A DNA stretch of 60,000 bases from Apostichopus japonicus (GCF_037975245.1 NC_092580.1:25218501-25278500), one strand, 5' to 3'. Shown: positions 26,464-41,400, counted from the first letter of the stretch. Numbers and translations: made by a program. Notes: a model not told the origin generated them from the letters alone.

Positions 26464-29400
26464 TAAATATATATATATGACAACAATGAATGTGTTGTAT
26501 ATATCAATGAATAGACAAGATATGATTATCTTAGAAAATATAAAAAGTAAAGGTGTTCAATTCCTTCTTGTTTCTATTTTATTTAACTTATGCAGAAACA
26601 AAATGATCAGTTTGACAAGTTAGGTTAAGGTTGCTAGTTTGAATATGATGAAGTATTGAAAACTCACCAAATTCTTTATCAAGCAGTTTCGAAGTGCTCC
26701 CATGTAATTAAACTGTTCAATCTGTGATAAAAACAAGGCAAATGAATATTTCATATTCATATTTATGGACCCTATTTGAAATTGATTTAACAATGATCAA
26801 GTACCTTTCTATCATTCCAAAGGCTATCCAGTTGTGACAGGTAAGTTTCCAGTTGTACCTGTGTAATGGAAAAGGAGAATGATAATATTCATGCATGATA
26901 CAATTTCAATTGTAAACGTAAAGGTAAGCACCATATAAAGACTGCTTATGACAATATTTGGTAAGTAGAAACAAGTATTTTTACGGTTTGCAGAGTAATA
27001 AGAAACTGTTGTTTGTACGTTTGAATAAGCTTTTGTTTGGTATTAGGTATTGTTTCTTAAATTTAAAACTTATTCATCCATCTACATTTGAACAAATAGC
27101 CTGTTGCCTCATAATGATGAGAAAAATATAGCAAAATCGAATGTCCTGGTAGGTTTTAAAGAAATGACATAGAGAGCGAAATAATACAAACACTAATGCA
27201 ACAAACCATTTCAAAACATGGGTTTAAACACATGACAAGGCCAACTTGGTATACGGACCATGTACGGAAACTCACCGTTTCGTTTCCAATACAGGATTCA
27301 AGCTGACTTCTATAGGTTTCGAAATCAATCTGTGAGGAGAAAGTTTCAGTGACATATAGTTGAGCAGGTAAAGAACGACGATTGATGTTTAGCGTTAGAT
27401 GTGTCAATCAGCCCCTGTTCATTTTCTTAGTTTTATTGTCTTTGTAAACTGATTCAATACCAAGATTTAGGTTTTAGAAGGAGCAAATGAAAAAAAACTT
27501 TAGTACCGTAGTGTCTAAAAGCCTAAGCATGAGTTGTTGCAGGAAAATGGTCTCCGATATCTGGTGGGTGAAAACAGAATCGTTTATTGAAGAATAAATT
27601 TCATATGGTTTGTGATTGTGTGATGTTAAGTGAAAATGCTAATGTCATCTTCCTGGCTAAAAACTATGTTAAAAATAAAACGCAATACCAACTTACCAAT
27701 TTTCTTTCTATGCAGTCACGAATTGCTTTAACGAAACTCATAGAGTCCAGCTGTAGAATGAAAAGTCATATTATTACATGTGTTAATTTATTTTGTGGAA
27801 ATCAAATGCTGAGATGACTAAATTTAGCAATTTAACGTGCTTTTCATGAGAAACTACTTGAACTTGAAGTTCTCAACACTATTATGTAAAATAAAAGCTA
27901 CAATAATCACTGATAATTGTTATTAACGTTAATGCTTGAAAACACTTACCTTGCCCTTCTTAACAAGTTCTTGTAACTGACTCATGAGAGTGTCCTCTGA
28001 TATCTGAAAGGTTCCGGTGATAGATGTGTGAGTTTATTATGGTCTGTTAAGTTTCATATTCAAACATCCAACCAATATAGACAACCTTTTACGCAATGAA
28101 ATGTTACAATATAGTCAGTTTTAGGACATGAGGTGAAATGGATTTTGGCGTTTTAAGCCAAGTATGATTATAAATTGTTCCATTTATACTGCTTGATTTG
28201 GTTTCCGTATCTTACCAAATTCTTTGTCCTTGATAGTTGCAGTGCCTCTATATGCTCACTTATCTGGATTTGGTAGAATGTGATATGTAATGTTAGAAAA
28301 TATTTGCATATTTTGTATGGATTCATCTCTAGTTAACTACAATGTATACATTAATAACGTTAAATTGTGATATATTTGCACATCTTGTGCTTATCTGTCA
28401 AACAGTCAAGAGGACGTTTCATCAGCAAATTCATATGGAATGTGATGCACATGCGATATAGGCCTATATACGATAACTTAACCGTCATTGAACAATGTAC
28501 ATGAATTAAATATCAAAGAATCAGAAGTTTATATCTTAACTCCTTACTTCCTAACTATCCTAACTTCTTAAGATAGCTATCGCTTAATGCATTAAAACTT
28601 TGGTTTCTGCATGTAACAGATTATGCCCGTAAGAGTAAGAAACTTGTGTTTCTAACAATAGTGACTTTCATCGAATTCCTGCAGAATTGTGACTATTGAA
28701 CTCCTACAAAATCTGGGAACAAAATATTTAGATATCAACAGCGAATGTAATAAAACAGACAATGAATTGTTACTAGTACCTTTCCTCCCACATGCATTTG
28801 ACATAGTTGGCTGAGAAGTTGTTGCTCAGTTATCTGTTAAATACAAAAGAATGGTTAATTCCTTTCAATATCATGAAGTTATTGTTTCTTCGGCAAGGAT
28901 TATATATTTCGGCTAAAAATGGTTTCGACACATAAATGATCAAGTGAATAACGCTATGTTTACAGATCGGACTGAACCTCTCTACACATAGTAAAGTCGA
29001 CATTTTGAGCAGATTAATATATACAAAATGAATATACCAGTATGTAAAATAACATCTGTAAATAGATATAAATTCAACATACTCACCAACTTATTTTTAA
29101 GACTATCTTGTAATCCTTCCACGACATGGCTTCTCTTCACCTATAGTGTTTAAATGTTATGCGAAATGTCTTACACTATTGAAATCGATATTATTAGCCT
29201 AATCGTTTCTGTCATACAAACTACATACACATTCGTTGTTACAAATCTACAACAGGATTTAATGTTTTAACGTCGACAAACGACGGCGACACAGTAAACA
29301 GGAGAATCCTGATGGAAGTAACAGCCTATGGATGTTTCATAATTTTTCTAAGATGCTTCATAGATGATACCATATCTGAAATGTTGCCATACTAATGTTC

Positions 29401-32400
29401 AGCTCATCTCAAATTACTCAGTAGCCTGAAATCGTGTAAGAACTATCTGCGTCGATCAGTATAGCTAACAAATGAAGAAAACATTTTATGTTATTTCTTT
29501 TGTTTACATTACAAATGCCTATTATGAAATGACTTACCCAATTATTGTCCACGGAACTTTGTATTTCTTCGGTATACTCCTTGTAGGTAAGCTGGTCAAA
29601 TAACAATTATGCAAAACTGGAAGTTTATCAATTCATACAGGAAACATAAAAATACATAATAGAAAGAAAGGGAAAGATCTTACCTGCTCTTTCTCGAGGA
29701 GGTAATTCATCTGATAGCAGTAGTAAACCTCGTTTTCCTGTTAAGTTAAGTGTTTTATATCAATTATTTTAGCTTCTGCTTCTGAAACCAAGTCAATTGT
29801 AAAGAAATTCAAATCAGTTGAATAACTGGAAGGCAGCGATAAATCTGCTAAAAGTTATGATACATTAATGAGCTATTGATCTGGGAACCTAGAATGAAAA
29901 GTGAAATTAATTGAGACTTTATGATGTCACATGATGTAAGTGTATTCTAAACAATTATGACTACTCGAGGGAGGGATGAAATTCGTTACTGTTATTGATG
30001 AAATTTGTATGTACGAAAATTCAACATTAAATAGGGCTTTATAAATGCTATGAAGAACGAATAAGTATGGTAACGCATAAATGGCTGCCGGAATATTATG
30101 CTCTTACCAGATTTTCCATGGCACATCTTCGGAGTTCCTCCATCATTTCTTCCTTTGTAATCTAAAATCATATCAAACAATTTAATTTATCCGTTCCATA
30201 CCTTATAGGAGTTTTCTGTCAACTTCAACATTTGACATAAAGAAAAGAAAACTTGCAACTTGAAATAATCATGAAAATAAAAAATCAACATAAGTGCATC
30301 ACTACCATAACAACATAAGTAAATATCAGCGAATTCTTTAAGGCATCGGCACCACAATGGAACCATTAAAATTAGATTTCTTAATATAAGTTTGTTTATG
30401 TTAATGATGAAAATGATGAAGCAAATCATACCAGGTTGTCCTTAACTGATTGTGTCAGTTCTGCCATATATTCACTAATTTGAATCTGTTGAGAAAAATA
30501 CATATCTTTAAAATTGTCTTGTTAAAATATTTACTTGAATGATAATTTAGACGTATGAATAACATTATATAAACGTATATGAACGATAAATCACCTGTTT
30601 CTCATTCAAGGCCCCCTCAAGTATACGAAAGCAATCAACTTCGGTTATCTGCGAGTGAAAGTACATCCACAGAAAGGGGTAATATAGTAAAAAGTTGTGA
30701 ATAATGTGAGTATTTTTTAATAAGTGAGAATGAACTTTAATATTTAGTAGTATAACCACATTTGAGAAATTGCATTTAGCTTGTTCTCCATTCATATTCA
30801 CCAACAGCAAGCGCGTAGTTTGACACACTAGCAAGGATAATGTGGTCTACTTACCGGACATTGGACTGATAGACTACTTATAACAGATGGATAAAATGAA
30901 TTAACTTTGCGTTCATGGATACGCGGGAAATAGATTACCTTTTCTCCTACAACTGCTTCTCGAAGAATTTGGAACATGAACTCTTTACATAACTGGAAAA
31001 ATTAAAGTAAAAGAAAATTAATTGCAATAAATGTTTGCAAAAGAAAAAACAGCTCTTGATAATATCTTTATGTGTAAAAGTAAGTTGGCCTAACGTCAGG
31101 CCAACTTACTTTTACACATTCTCCGACACAGGCTCTCTAATGGATAAGCAGTTTGCTAACAGTTTTATTTTATTTTGATAATATCTTTAATAAGCTTAAA
31201 CTTTCACTTTAAAACAAAGGTTTTCATAATAATCTTAGAAGATGAAGGAGTACTTCTTGAGTAATCTGAAGTTTGTAAAACTTACACATCCTTCTGTCTG
31301 TGAATAACGTGGTAGTTCTGTAAAGAATGATTTTGTGAGCTGTAAAGAATACAACAAAACAGAAAAAGAAAAGCAGGTTATTTTCCGAGTAGATTGATAA
31401 AAAACACGGGGTAATACATAAATTATAAACCTTGGGAAATACGTGCTACTTTACGTAAAGCAATTTTTTATATGACAGCAGAACAATAAATGTTATTAAA
31501 GTATTTCCCACAACCTGTAACATGTGATAAAAGCAAATTTATGTTCATACCTTCTTTTTATCCAGGCCAGATTGCAGCATTTCCATGCACTCTCCTATTT
31601 CTATCTACATAGGTAAAAAGGTAATCAAATGTTATGGCATGAATTTAAGTTTTGTTTTTTCTAGAAATTCGTCTTTGCTATGTTTTAAATCAAATGCTGC
31701 ACAAATAATACAACGTTAATTTCAAAGCTAAAGATCCTCGTAAGTCCCAGATAACGGTCACATGATTTAATGTATGACACATTAACAAGGACTTCCAGAT
31801 ATGCATTACTGAGCAAAGAAATACTGTTCCAAGTTCTATTCTAGCATGGTATTCCAACAAATTACAGCAATTTACATAAAGTTTGACGATGATTGGTTCA
31901 CATAGATAACGATAAATTATACTGTTTAAGAAATTTTAGATATGACATTGAAGCTATAAAGGAGGAGTACAATTAAGTATTACAGTACGTAGATTGATTA
32001 AGACAGAATGAGAAAAAAAATAATTTGACTTGAAAACATGCAGTTGCAAGTAATTAGCACAACAGTGATCAAACATACTTAGGGAAAGCAATAAAAAGAC
32101 ATGTTTTTACGAATAACGTACAAAAGTTGCTCATGTAGGTAACCTTTGAACACATATGTAACATATATCTTTTGTGACTTCTGAAATTCTGTTCAGAAAG
32201 AATGAAAACCACCGTCTCACCAGTTTCTTTTCGACACTGAATAGCAGCATTCTCACAAACACGCTTGTTATTTCCTGTATGAAGTATTGAAGATTTTAAA
32301 ATAAGACGAATTGGGTAATGGTATGAACTCATACAGTATGCAGCATGTTAATTGCTTTCAGTGACGTTAGCATTACGATTGCATATGACATTTGAGTTTC

Positions 32401-35400
32401 CTATTTTGCAATCTACGTCACGTTCTAAGGATTGAATTATTCTTCACGTGACACCGATCAGCTAGACAACGTCATCGATATCCTATCAATCTGATGTATT
32501 TTTTGTGTCTGTAATGTTAATAGGTATTATTAAAACCAGGTTGCAAACCATGTTTGATAGTTAAATGCTCAACAAGATGTATTTCCAGATAATTGTCATA
32601 CTTTTCTCTTAACTTTATTTCGTTGTACCTCAAGATATAAACTAATCATGTGTATGAGTATGTTTAAATGAAGAAAGATGTCATCATGTTTTAAAAATAT
32701 TGTAATGAAATGACTGTTTAATTCTCAAGGATATTATGTAAAAGACAATTACCTCTTCTTTAGTAGGTTGAGTATCTTCCAGGATCTTAAAAATCTGCTC
32801 CTTGAATATAGCTTTTTCCCTAATCTGTAAATTATAGAAATTAAATATCCGCAGTTAACATTTAGATGTTCATGAAACAATATTGTTTTCATGAGATATG
32901 AATGACTAGAAAACACATTAAGTTCACTTTTTTAGTCAGAGCGACTGATAGAAATATTCTGCGAACATTTGTTGTGAATAGGAACACAGTATGTGTGAGC
33001 GACATAAATGAGGCTAACATTACCACTACATGGGTTTCTCCGTACTGGACGTGAAATTATAAATGCATCAAGGTGCATGATTGTTGGTTAAAGGGCTGTT
33101 GCTGTGTTCTATGATCTTCTCAGTTGATTGCTTCATAATCTCACTAATCAAGCTGGCGTTCGAAAGTAGGAATGCCAATAACGGGTTATGATAGCATTGC
33201 GTCATACATCTTAATGTGTAATGTTCTTCCGTGTTTGTGTGTTACTTAATATAAGACTAATCCATATTGAAATGAAGACTTAACACATGATCTTCGATAA
33301 GAAACACCTACAAAATTGATATCTATACTTTATGACGCCTTACATTGTTCATTGTAGTTTAAGAACACGTGAGTGGTGCCTATAAGGGAGGGGGGGGGGG
33401 GACTACTTGTTTACCAAGCTGGATATGAGTTATGGTGATATGTGCTGTTCAAAAGTGATCAATTGAAAGTACATATCACTTACCAACACTTTCTCTGCAA
33501 TTGTCTTCAAGAATGCTTTTAATTCTGTCACAGAGTTGCCCTATAAAGATAATTGTTGTTAAATTCAATCAGCGACGACATTGGCTTATATATTGTCTGT
33601 GAGATTAGGTTCTTTGCACGCAAAGCAAGATATTTCATTACAAGTAAATATATTATCGATATGCTGTTGTCTCCTTTGTGAAAGGGCCCATGTCAGTAAT
33701 TCGTTGTCTTCATACGTTCCATCAAAGGGATGAATAAATGTCATTAATGTTATTGCGTAAAAAAGCTGAAAAGAGGAAGAAGTGAGTGCACATGTATGTG
33801 GAGAGAGAAAAGGGGTTCTTACCTCGCCGAACCGCTCGTGTATAGCTTGTACAATGTTTATGTACTTAATCTGTAAGGTAAAATAGTTGAAACTTAAGCA
33901 CTACTGACAGCGATCCAACCACATACTTGTAAATATGTAAATATACAAGTTCACATTACACCAAAAACAGTTCTGACTGCCTATTTAATTGTATTGCCAA
34001 TTGCGAACTATATGGTACCAGTTAAATCTTTTGTAATTTAATACATTGTTTAGTAATTATACTAAATTGAATTGTACTACACCAACGTAATCTTTCATAT
34101 CGCCAGTTTGATACTAAAACTTGTTGTTCAAATATTGAGCAAACATTGAAAACGAGTCATACATACTTACTCAATTTATGAACCCATTTTTAATTATATG
34201 CTGTATTTACTAGAATGGGAACGTCTATAATACATTGATATCACGTTTACAATTCTTTCAGTGATGAGCAAAATGGTCTTACCTTGGAGGCGGCATTTGT
34301 TGCAGCGATGTAGCTAACATTACGATGTTGCTCAGTCACATTCAACTAATTGAAATGACAAAAACGTAATTCATGTAACCGTGATCTCTACTTCCATCAT
34401 AAGTTGGTTATATTTCATTGAAAATGTTTACATTTCAGAAGCCAAATTTGTTAAATTCTTCCATTTACTTAAATGTAATCGGTTAAAATGTGTAAAGACT
34501 TACTGGTTTTAAAATGGCATACTGAACCAATGCATCGACTGCGTCCGAAGAGGGCTCCTGGAAAGTGATACGGTTACAACGATAACTTTTCAGTATAACA
34601 ACCCATTTAATGCTAAACGTTCCGTTAATTATGTACCATAAAACCGTTAGATAGTCGACTTGTGTGTAAATTATCAGAACAATTTGCATACCGGTCTATA
34701 TCTACGATTACCATTACGATAATATTGCTTTGTATACTAGGTAATGCAGGTCCTGCAAATGCATGTGAAATAAAATTATAACGTTTGAACATTGTCGTAA
34801 ATGCAACTGCTGCATATCGTTTCTAGCATAAATATTTTTCAACGCTAAATTTGTAAAATGAAAAGTATAAAAAATCAGCAATTCCTAATAGCTTACCTTT
34901 TGGGATTTATTGGGGACGTCCATGCTTTTGAGTAATTCGTCTATTTTATGCTGCAATAAAATTTTAAAAAAAAGCAGGGAAAATGAAAAAGTTATTAAGT
35001 AGTACGGTTTGAAAACATGCATAAGACTCATGACATGAGCTCATATCTCAAGTGGACTTAAATTTAAATAACACGTTACAAATACAAATATGATGATAGA
35101 ATATAGAGAGAATTACGAGGATTACTCACTGATTCTCTCAGAGGTGACGTGATAGTTGCAAATTCTCTTGCAGTTATCTGCAAGAAAAATCATCAATTGA
35201 TTTGGAATTAAATCTCTTTGAGACGTATAACACTCTTTCTAAGGGGAAAAAGTCCGACACTGATGGCACTGTATGTGGATATTATCAATGCATAGTTGCT
35301 CTTTACGATTAAACGTTGTTGCATCGTCAACACACAACTTGCCCGTATGGATACAATTGACAAATTTGTTTTAGTGTAATATTCCAAAGTAGGGTTGGCA

Positions 35401-38400
35401 ACTGAGGCAAACAACAGTTGAAGTTGAAATGCAGACTGAGTGCAGTTGAAGGGCAGGGACCCACTTCTAGGGAGTACACATCACGGGAAGTTTAGGGGCT
35501 AGGGAATACGAACTACACCTGCCCCCATTTCACTCTCCATCCGTGAAATTATTTTACATGCAGTTCAACTTGTTGATATAAATGTAATGTCATTTGTCCT
35601 ATAGCTGCAAAACTTTTCATAGTTCTTATTCGCCTTTGTAACGAAAGCCTGGCAGAAGTGGAAATACCACTGCATACTGTAGAGGGGTCTCAGGTGCTTT
35701 AGATGGGATCCAGTGGAATCTCAAGCGTTTTCAGATATTCATTTTTCCCTTGAAGTATATGTAAGGCAAAACATACATACATTTAAGGGAAATTCAATTT
35801 CTATGGAAATTTTCATTGAAAGAACTTACGGAGTAAAGAAGATAAGGCCGGGAAGTTGTTAGGCTTTTCATTTCTTTTTCATTTGGTACGGCTTAAAATC
35901 ACAAAAGCACAATTGATGTTAATAACGTTGAAGGTATTACAAGCCCGTAAGTTGCGGCTCTCTCAGACAGTTCTCTTTTAGCTATGTTAACTTAGGTTTA
36001 GAAATAAACCATGGTGCTTTCATATTCATTGGTATGTATTTCAAACCTACTTGGGATAATGGGGGTGACGCCTACGGAAGGGTAACATTATAGACTACTT
36101 TTAACCAAATTATGGAAATTTAGAAGTTCAGTTTTGTTTTACCGCAACCGACTCTGGGTGGTAAGCCCAATTGGTGGGGTGGAGGAAGCCAACCCATGCC
36201 CTTTCTCCTTGATGCCGCCTCTTATAATAAAGACCTTGCAGTGTGCTCTTTATATTTTAGGATAAGGGTTTTGTAAATTTTGCTTTAGGTGATAATAATG
36301 TTGTCTTAAGACGTAAGAACATACAAATGTCGTAAAATAATCATATTTCCAATGATCTAGTTATTACCAACCTTTTTCTGCAAATACTGCTGCTTAGCAA
36401 TCTCAAGACACTTCTCTGAAACCTGAATGATAGAAATAAGATAGACCCATAAAGTTTCTTGGGTAAGCTAATGATTACTTTGGTGTCTTTAGTACACGAT
36501 TGAATACATTTTCAAACTAAATGAATACTATCTGTTGGAATGCTTCTCATTATGTTAGTGATTTGTTACCCTCGTGTAGACAATATATAACATTCTGAGT
36601 GCCATAACTAGTGAAAATACAAAAGCAGATTAACGCAGAAGTGGCAATTTGTACCGTCTCACAATTCAGTTTCGATTAATAGGGGAAAAAATAGCAGAGC
36701 AACATTATACCGCAAACCAACATAAAAGGAGGGCTAGGCATATATGTGTGCGAAATTAGAAATTAGAAAGCAAAAAATTTAGCACATTATGCTCTTTTTC
36801 AATATTTTACAGTAGCTCCAAACTCTAGCTGTTTCAAAGACAGTATGGCCAAACCTGTTTCTTTTCCGCAATGATCCGGAGTATTTCGACAGTTTCCGTG
36901 GACGATTTCTGTTAAAAACGAATGGCAAAAAAATCGTTAATGCCCTTTATGGGAACCGAACAAACGTCGGACAAACAGGTGGCGGGAACTGCTACGTCCT
37001 TCGATGTGGAATAGAAGCTTATAGAATTTATTAAAATTCGTTGTTTACAATGATGTCGCATTTCGTTGTACATTAAATATACGTGGGCAAAGCAAATTGA
37101 AATTATAGGGATTTTCCATTACAAATTAAAATATTCTTGTCATTGAAGTGAAATGCTGTGTATAGATTTGATAAAAGGAGGTAACGTGTATTTAATGTTA
37201 TCACAATCTTGGAATTTACACAAAACTATGTTACCACAACTTAAGTATATGTATATGGTTCACTAAACTTTGATACGAACCACGTTTTCTTCTTTTTCAA
37301 GCTCAAGACATTCTAGTATCCAAATAAGCTCCTACAGCAACATAAGAAGAAAACAAGGACAAAGAAAAAAGATATAATAAATGTAAATTTTTATAAATTG
37401 GTATCACAATAGAGAGTTTACACATTGCTAGAAGAACAAGCGTGTTGGTAAGAGTATCTATATTTACATACAGGTATCGATTGAAATGCACACATACATA
37501 TCTTAATCACGCCCACCAACAAGAAACGAAAATGTATAACATAAACTTCTACATATTGTATATTATTATGAATTATATAAATATATAAGGTTTTATTGAC
37601 TGTTTACTGACCTCTTCCTGAAGCTGTGTATCTTTAACAAACACACCCAAGAGGCGAACAGTATTCTCCTTCTGTTGGTTATTAAAAAATAAACGTATCG
37701 TTATATCATTATGATTCATTCTTTTTATTTATTTAATGATATAAGGTTAAAGCTTAGTCCACTTAGAGTTTATACTATCCATGGTAACCAACTTGTTGTC
37801 TTATTGCCAACTAATATTCGATAACATGAAATCTTTCATTAGTACAACGTTTCTATGAGACCAATCCCGAGGTTTCTGTGTAGAGGTCATTATAAGTTCA
37901 TTTACTTGTCCGTTTTTTTTTTAAATCGGGAATGAGTTCTTCGTTTTAAGTAAAAGATGGAGAAATAACGTTTTTATATTTATCATCGGTTCATAACAAA
38001 CAATGATTTTTTGAGACGTCCATAAATCATGTGTCGAACGTATGGTTTTTGTTGGCTCCGGGAGATTGATAGTTCAACTTTGTCCTACTGATGACACTGT
38101 TCTAGTCAAGTACGAAATAACTAACCGTTCTATAGTTGGTGATATATCAGCACTTTTCTATCGTTCTAACAATACACTATACCCCATCGCGGTAATATCA
38201 GATTTGAAGGTTTTGTTATTGATTAAGTAGAAATGACGAATTTTGACAATGGGATGTGCTACGTCACACATTGTTGGCAGAAGCTGCATATGTTTCATTG
38301 AAATGTTCTAGTTCATAAACAAACCAATACGCATACCCCGTGCTTCGCAATAAACTTGTCTAGTTCGTCTTTGAACCGTTCTTTTTGGACCTGTTAGATA

Positions 38401-41400
38401 AATAACAAATATGTTACCGCCTTTTAAGAAAGAAACATTCAGTGTTATTGATGGTGCAGGACCAACTTGATTATATGGCTATTCACACAAAACGTACATG
38501 ATTTTTAGATCTCAAATCAACGAGCTTCTGAAAAAAAATATTGAAATATTTGATGTATAAGCCTTTTGCCGAGAATTATTAGTGGCGGGTGTCCGTGACA
38601 ATACACATGACCTACAGTTGAATATTAACTTGCAAACAAGAGAGCGCTTTTTATTAAAAGAAAACAAAAACCTCACCTGTGATTCCATTTCAAAAATAGC
38701 ACGAAACTTCTTATTAAATTCTTCCTGGAGGTTAAATGAATGTTAGATTTTACTGTGTGGTCCTATTACTGTCAAATATACTGCATAAAACACTTCAGCA
38801 AATAGTTATTATAAATTGTATGCCTATTTAAGTGTATTGTTAACTGAAGGCAAAGTACAACTTAAACACTTTATATGTTTTCTTACCTGCAACTTTTTCT
38901 GTGCCTTATCACTCTGATGGAAAAAAAAGTTGTGAAATAAACTTGTGTAATTTGTGACTCGTGAACAAGACGTGCGTTAGAAAGCTACTCACAAACATAA
39001 CGTATTTGGAAAGATATATAAAATAATTATAACGCTCTTTTTTTAATGTCGATTGTTCTCACTGCGATCATTACGTAAGAAAGTTTACCTTTGGTTTCGT
39101 GCTTTTGCTCTTTTCTTTCTTCTTCTTATCTGGCGTTTTCACTTTCTGAAAGTTAGGAAAGTATTTTTTTGGTAAGATGTCAATGTGTTCTTTCCTCAAA
39201 CTGAGTAATGAAAGTACCTTACTTTTACTTTATTACTATGATATAAAACATAAATTACTTAAATGTTAATGAATGATATAGTTTGCAATATGCAGTGCTT
39301 CATTACGTCATCAATCCAAGAGTACCTTTTGTTTTGTGTCTTTCTTCTTGTCTTTACTTTCCGTGTCTGTCGCATCCGTTTTCTGAAAGTGATCAAGCAC
39401 GACTCACTAAGTATGTAATTGTAACACAGCAAGTGAAATGATATTTGCAGTTGATAATTTAAAATTTCGATCTCAATAATCCAAACTGCCTTCAATTTCA
39501 TTCAGTTGAAGGTCCTTCCTTCTTTTCTATGTGTTTTGGCATAAGTTCATACAAAAGTGATAGGGTATAATCCATAGATGGAATGTATGCACAAAAGAGG
39601 ATTAAAATTCCCATCATTCCTCTATACAATCATGTGTTAGGGATATTAGTACTCAAACGATTTGGCATATACAACTGCACTTGACGCAATAGCTGTGTTG
39701 AAGCGATTCATTACACAATAGATGTTACATTGGGAGACCTATAGAGCCTAAACATGTCAATTTAAGCAAGCACGGATAATATCATTCGCCGTTATGATCT
39801 TGTTGTTCACATTTAAATACTTGGCATTCGTCAGCAACAGCATATATATGTACCTAGGATTAATATAAGTATATGAAATGTTCTGTTATGGGTCCAAAAC
39901 TCACGCACACTCTTATATCATGAGAAATAAATACAAAACAACCGAGAGCTGATTTACATTTTTAGATAACAACGCCTCATTCTCTGCAACTTTGTCCCGC
40001 TCCGTAAAACTTGCTTTTTCGACCTCGACAGCGGTTTCGTCAGCATTCTAAAAGAAAGGTTACATGTTTAGCTCTGATATACCTTACGGGGAAGGGGGTT
40101 AGGGGAAGGGAGTCTTGTGGGGAATAAAATTGGCAAAGTTGTTGTCAAAACTTTGTTTGACTTAATACATGGCAAGAAAGTAACCCATGCTTTTAAAGAA
40201 ATTCAGAGCCACCCCCCCCCCCCACATTAAAAGGGAAAGCATCCGTTGGTAAGATATCAACATGTACTTTCCTCAAAATGAGAAATACAAGTACGACTTC
40301 TACTGCAGTACTTTAACAACAAATAATAAATTACTGAAATGTAAATAATTGATACCATTTTACAATATACTGTGCTTCATTACGTCATCAATCCAATAGT
40401 ACCTTTTGTTTTGTGTCTCTGTTCTTGTCTGTAATTTCCGTGTCTGCCATGTCCGTTTCCTGAAAGTGACCGAGCATGACCAACTAATTATTTAATTGTA
40501 ACACAGTAAGTGAAATGATATTTGCAGCTAATACTTTAAAATTTCATTCTCGATAATTCTAACTGCCTTCAATTTCATGAAGTTGAAGGTCCTTCCTTCT
40601 TTTCTATGTTTTATATCCATTGGTTAACAAAGAAGTGAGAAAGTATGATTAACCCATGATGGTATTAAATGCACAGGGGAAGATTAAAATCCCCATCATC
40701 CCTCTATACAATCCTGTGTTAGGGAGATTAGTACTCAAACGATTTTGCATATACAACTGCAGGTAACGCAACAGCTGTGTTGAAGCGATTCATTATTACA
40801 AAATAGATGTAAAAATTACATTCGATACATATAGAGCTTAGACTTGTCAATTTAAGCATGCACGGAAAATATCATTTGCACTAACGAGCTTGCCATTCAC
40901 TCTTGAATACTTGACATAGGTCATAAACAGCATATATATGTAGTTAGCATCAATGTACAAATATGACAAGATCTTGTGTTCAAAACTCCCGTACACGCCT
41001 ATATCATTAAGAATATATAAACAACAAAAGAAACCTGATTTTCTATTGTAGATAACAACGCCTGCTTTTCTTTCTTTTCATTAGTACTTGCTCCTCCGAC
41101 CTCTACATCTACATCTACATCGGTTTCGTCAGCATTCTGAAAGTTAGGTAACACGTTTAGCTTTTATACATCATACGGGGGAGAGTTGAGGGGGGGGTCT
41201 TGTTGAGAATAAAATGGTCACAGTTGCTGCCAAATTTGGTTTGCCTTAAATATGGCCAAAAAAAGGTAACCCATGAATTTAAAGAAAATTCAGAGCTCCC
41301 CCTGAAAGAAAAACGTTAGTCTTTCCGTGTACTGTGGTAATAATTCCCCTGCAAACAATGCATTTATATGTATTTGAAAAAAAACACTAATAATTATTCA

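Noticed and set aside
372-32274. Collagen-type gene, suggested by the 54-nt exons
   Set aside because: The encoded peptides have no Gly-X-Y repeats and are amphipathic helical instead.
372-32274. CRISPR-like array, suggested by regularly spaced short repeats
   Set aside because: Repeats are diverged coding exons with splice sites and variable introns in a eukaryotic genome.
35830-35900. Candidate extra repeat exon (minus strand, P-N-E-K-E-M-K-S-L-T-T-S before a GTAAGT donor)
   Set aside because: The donor is good, but no acceptor gives phase 0 without a stop, unlike every neighbouring exon. Probably chance or a dead exon.
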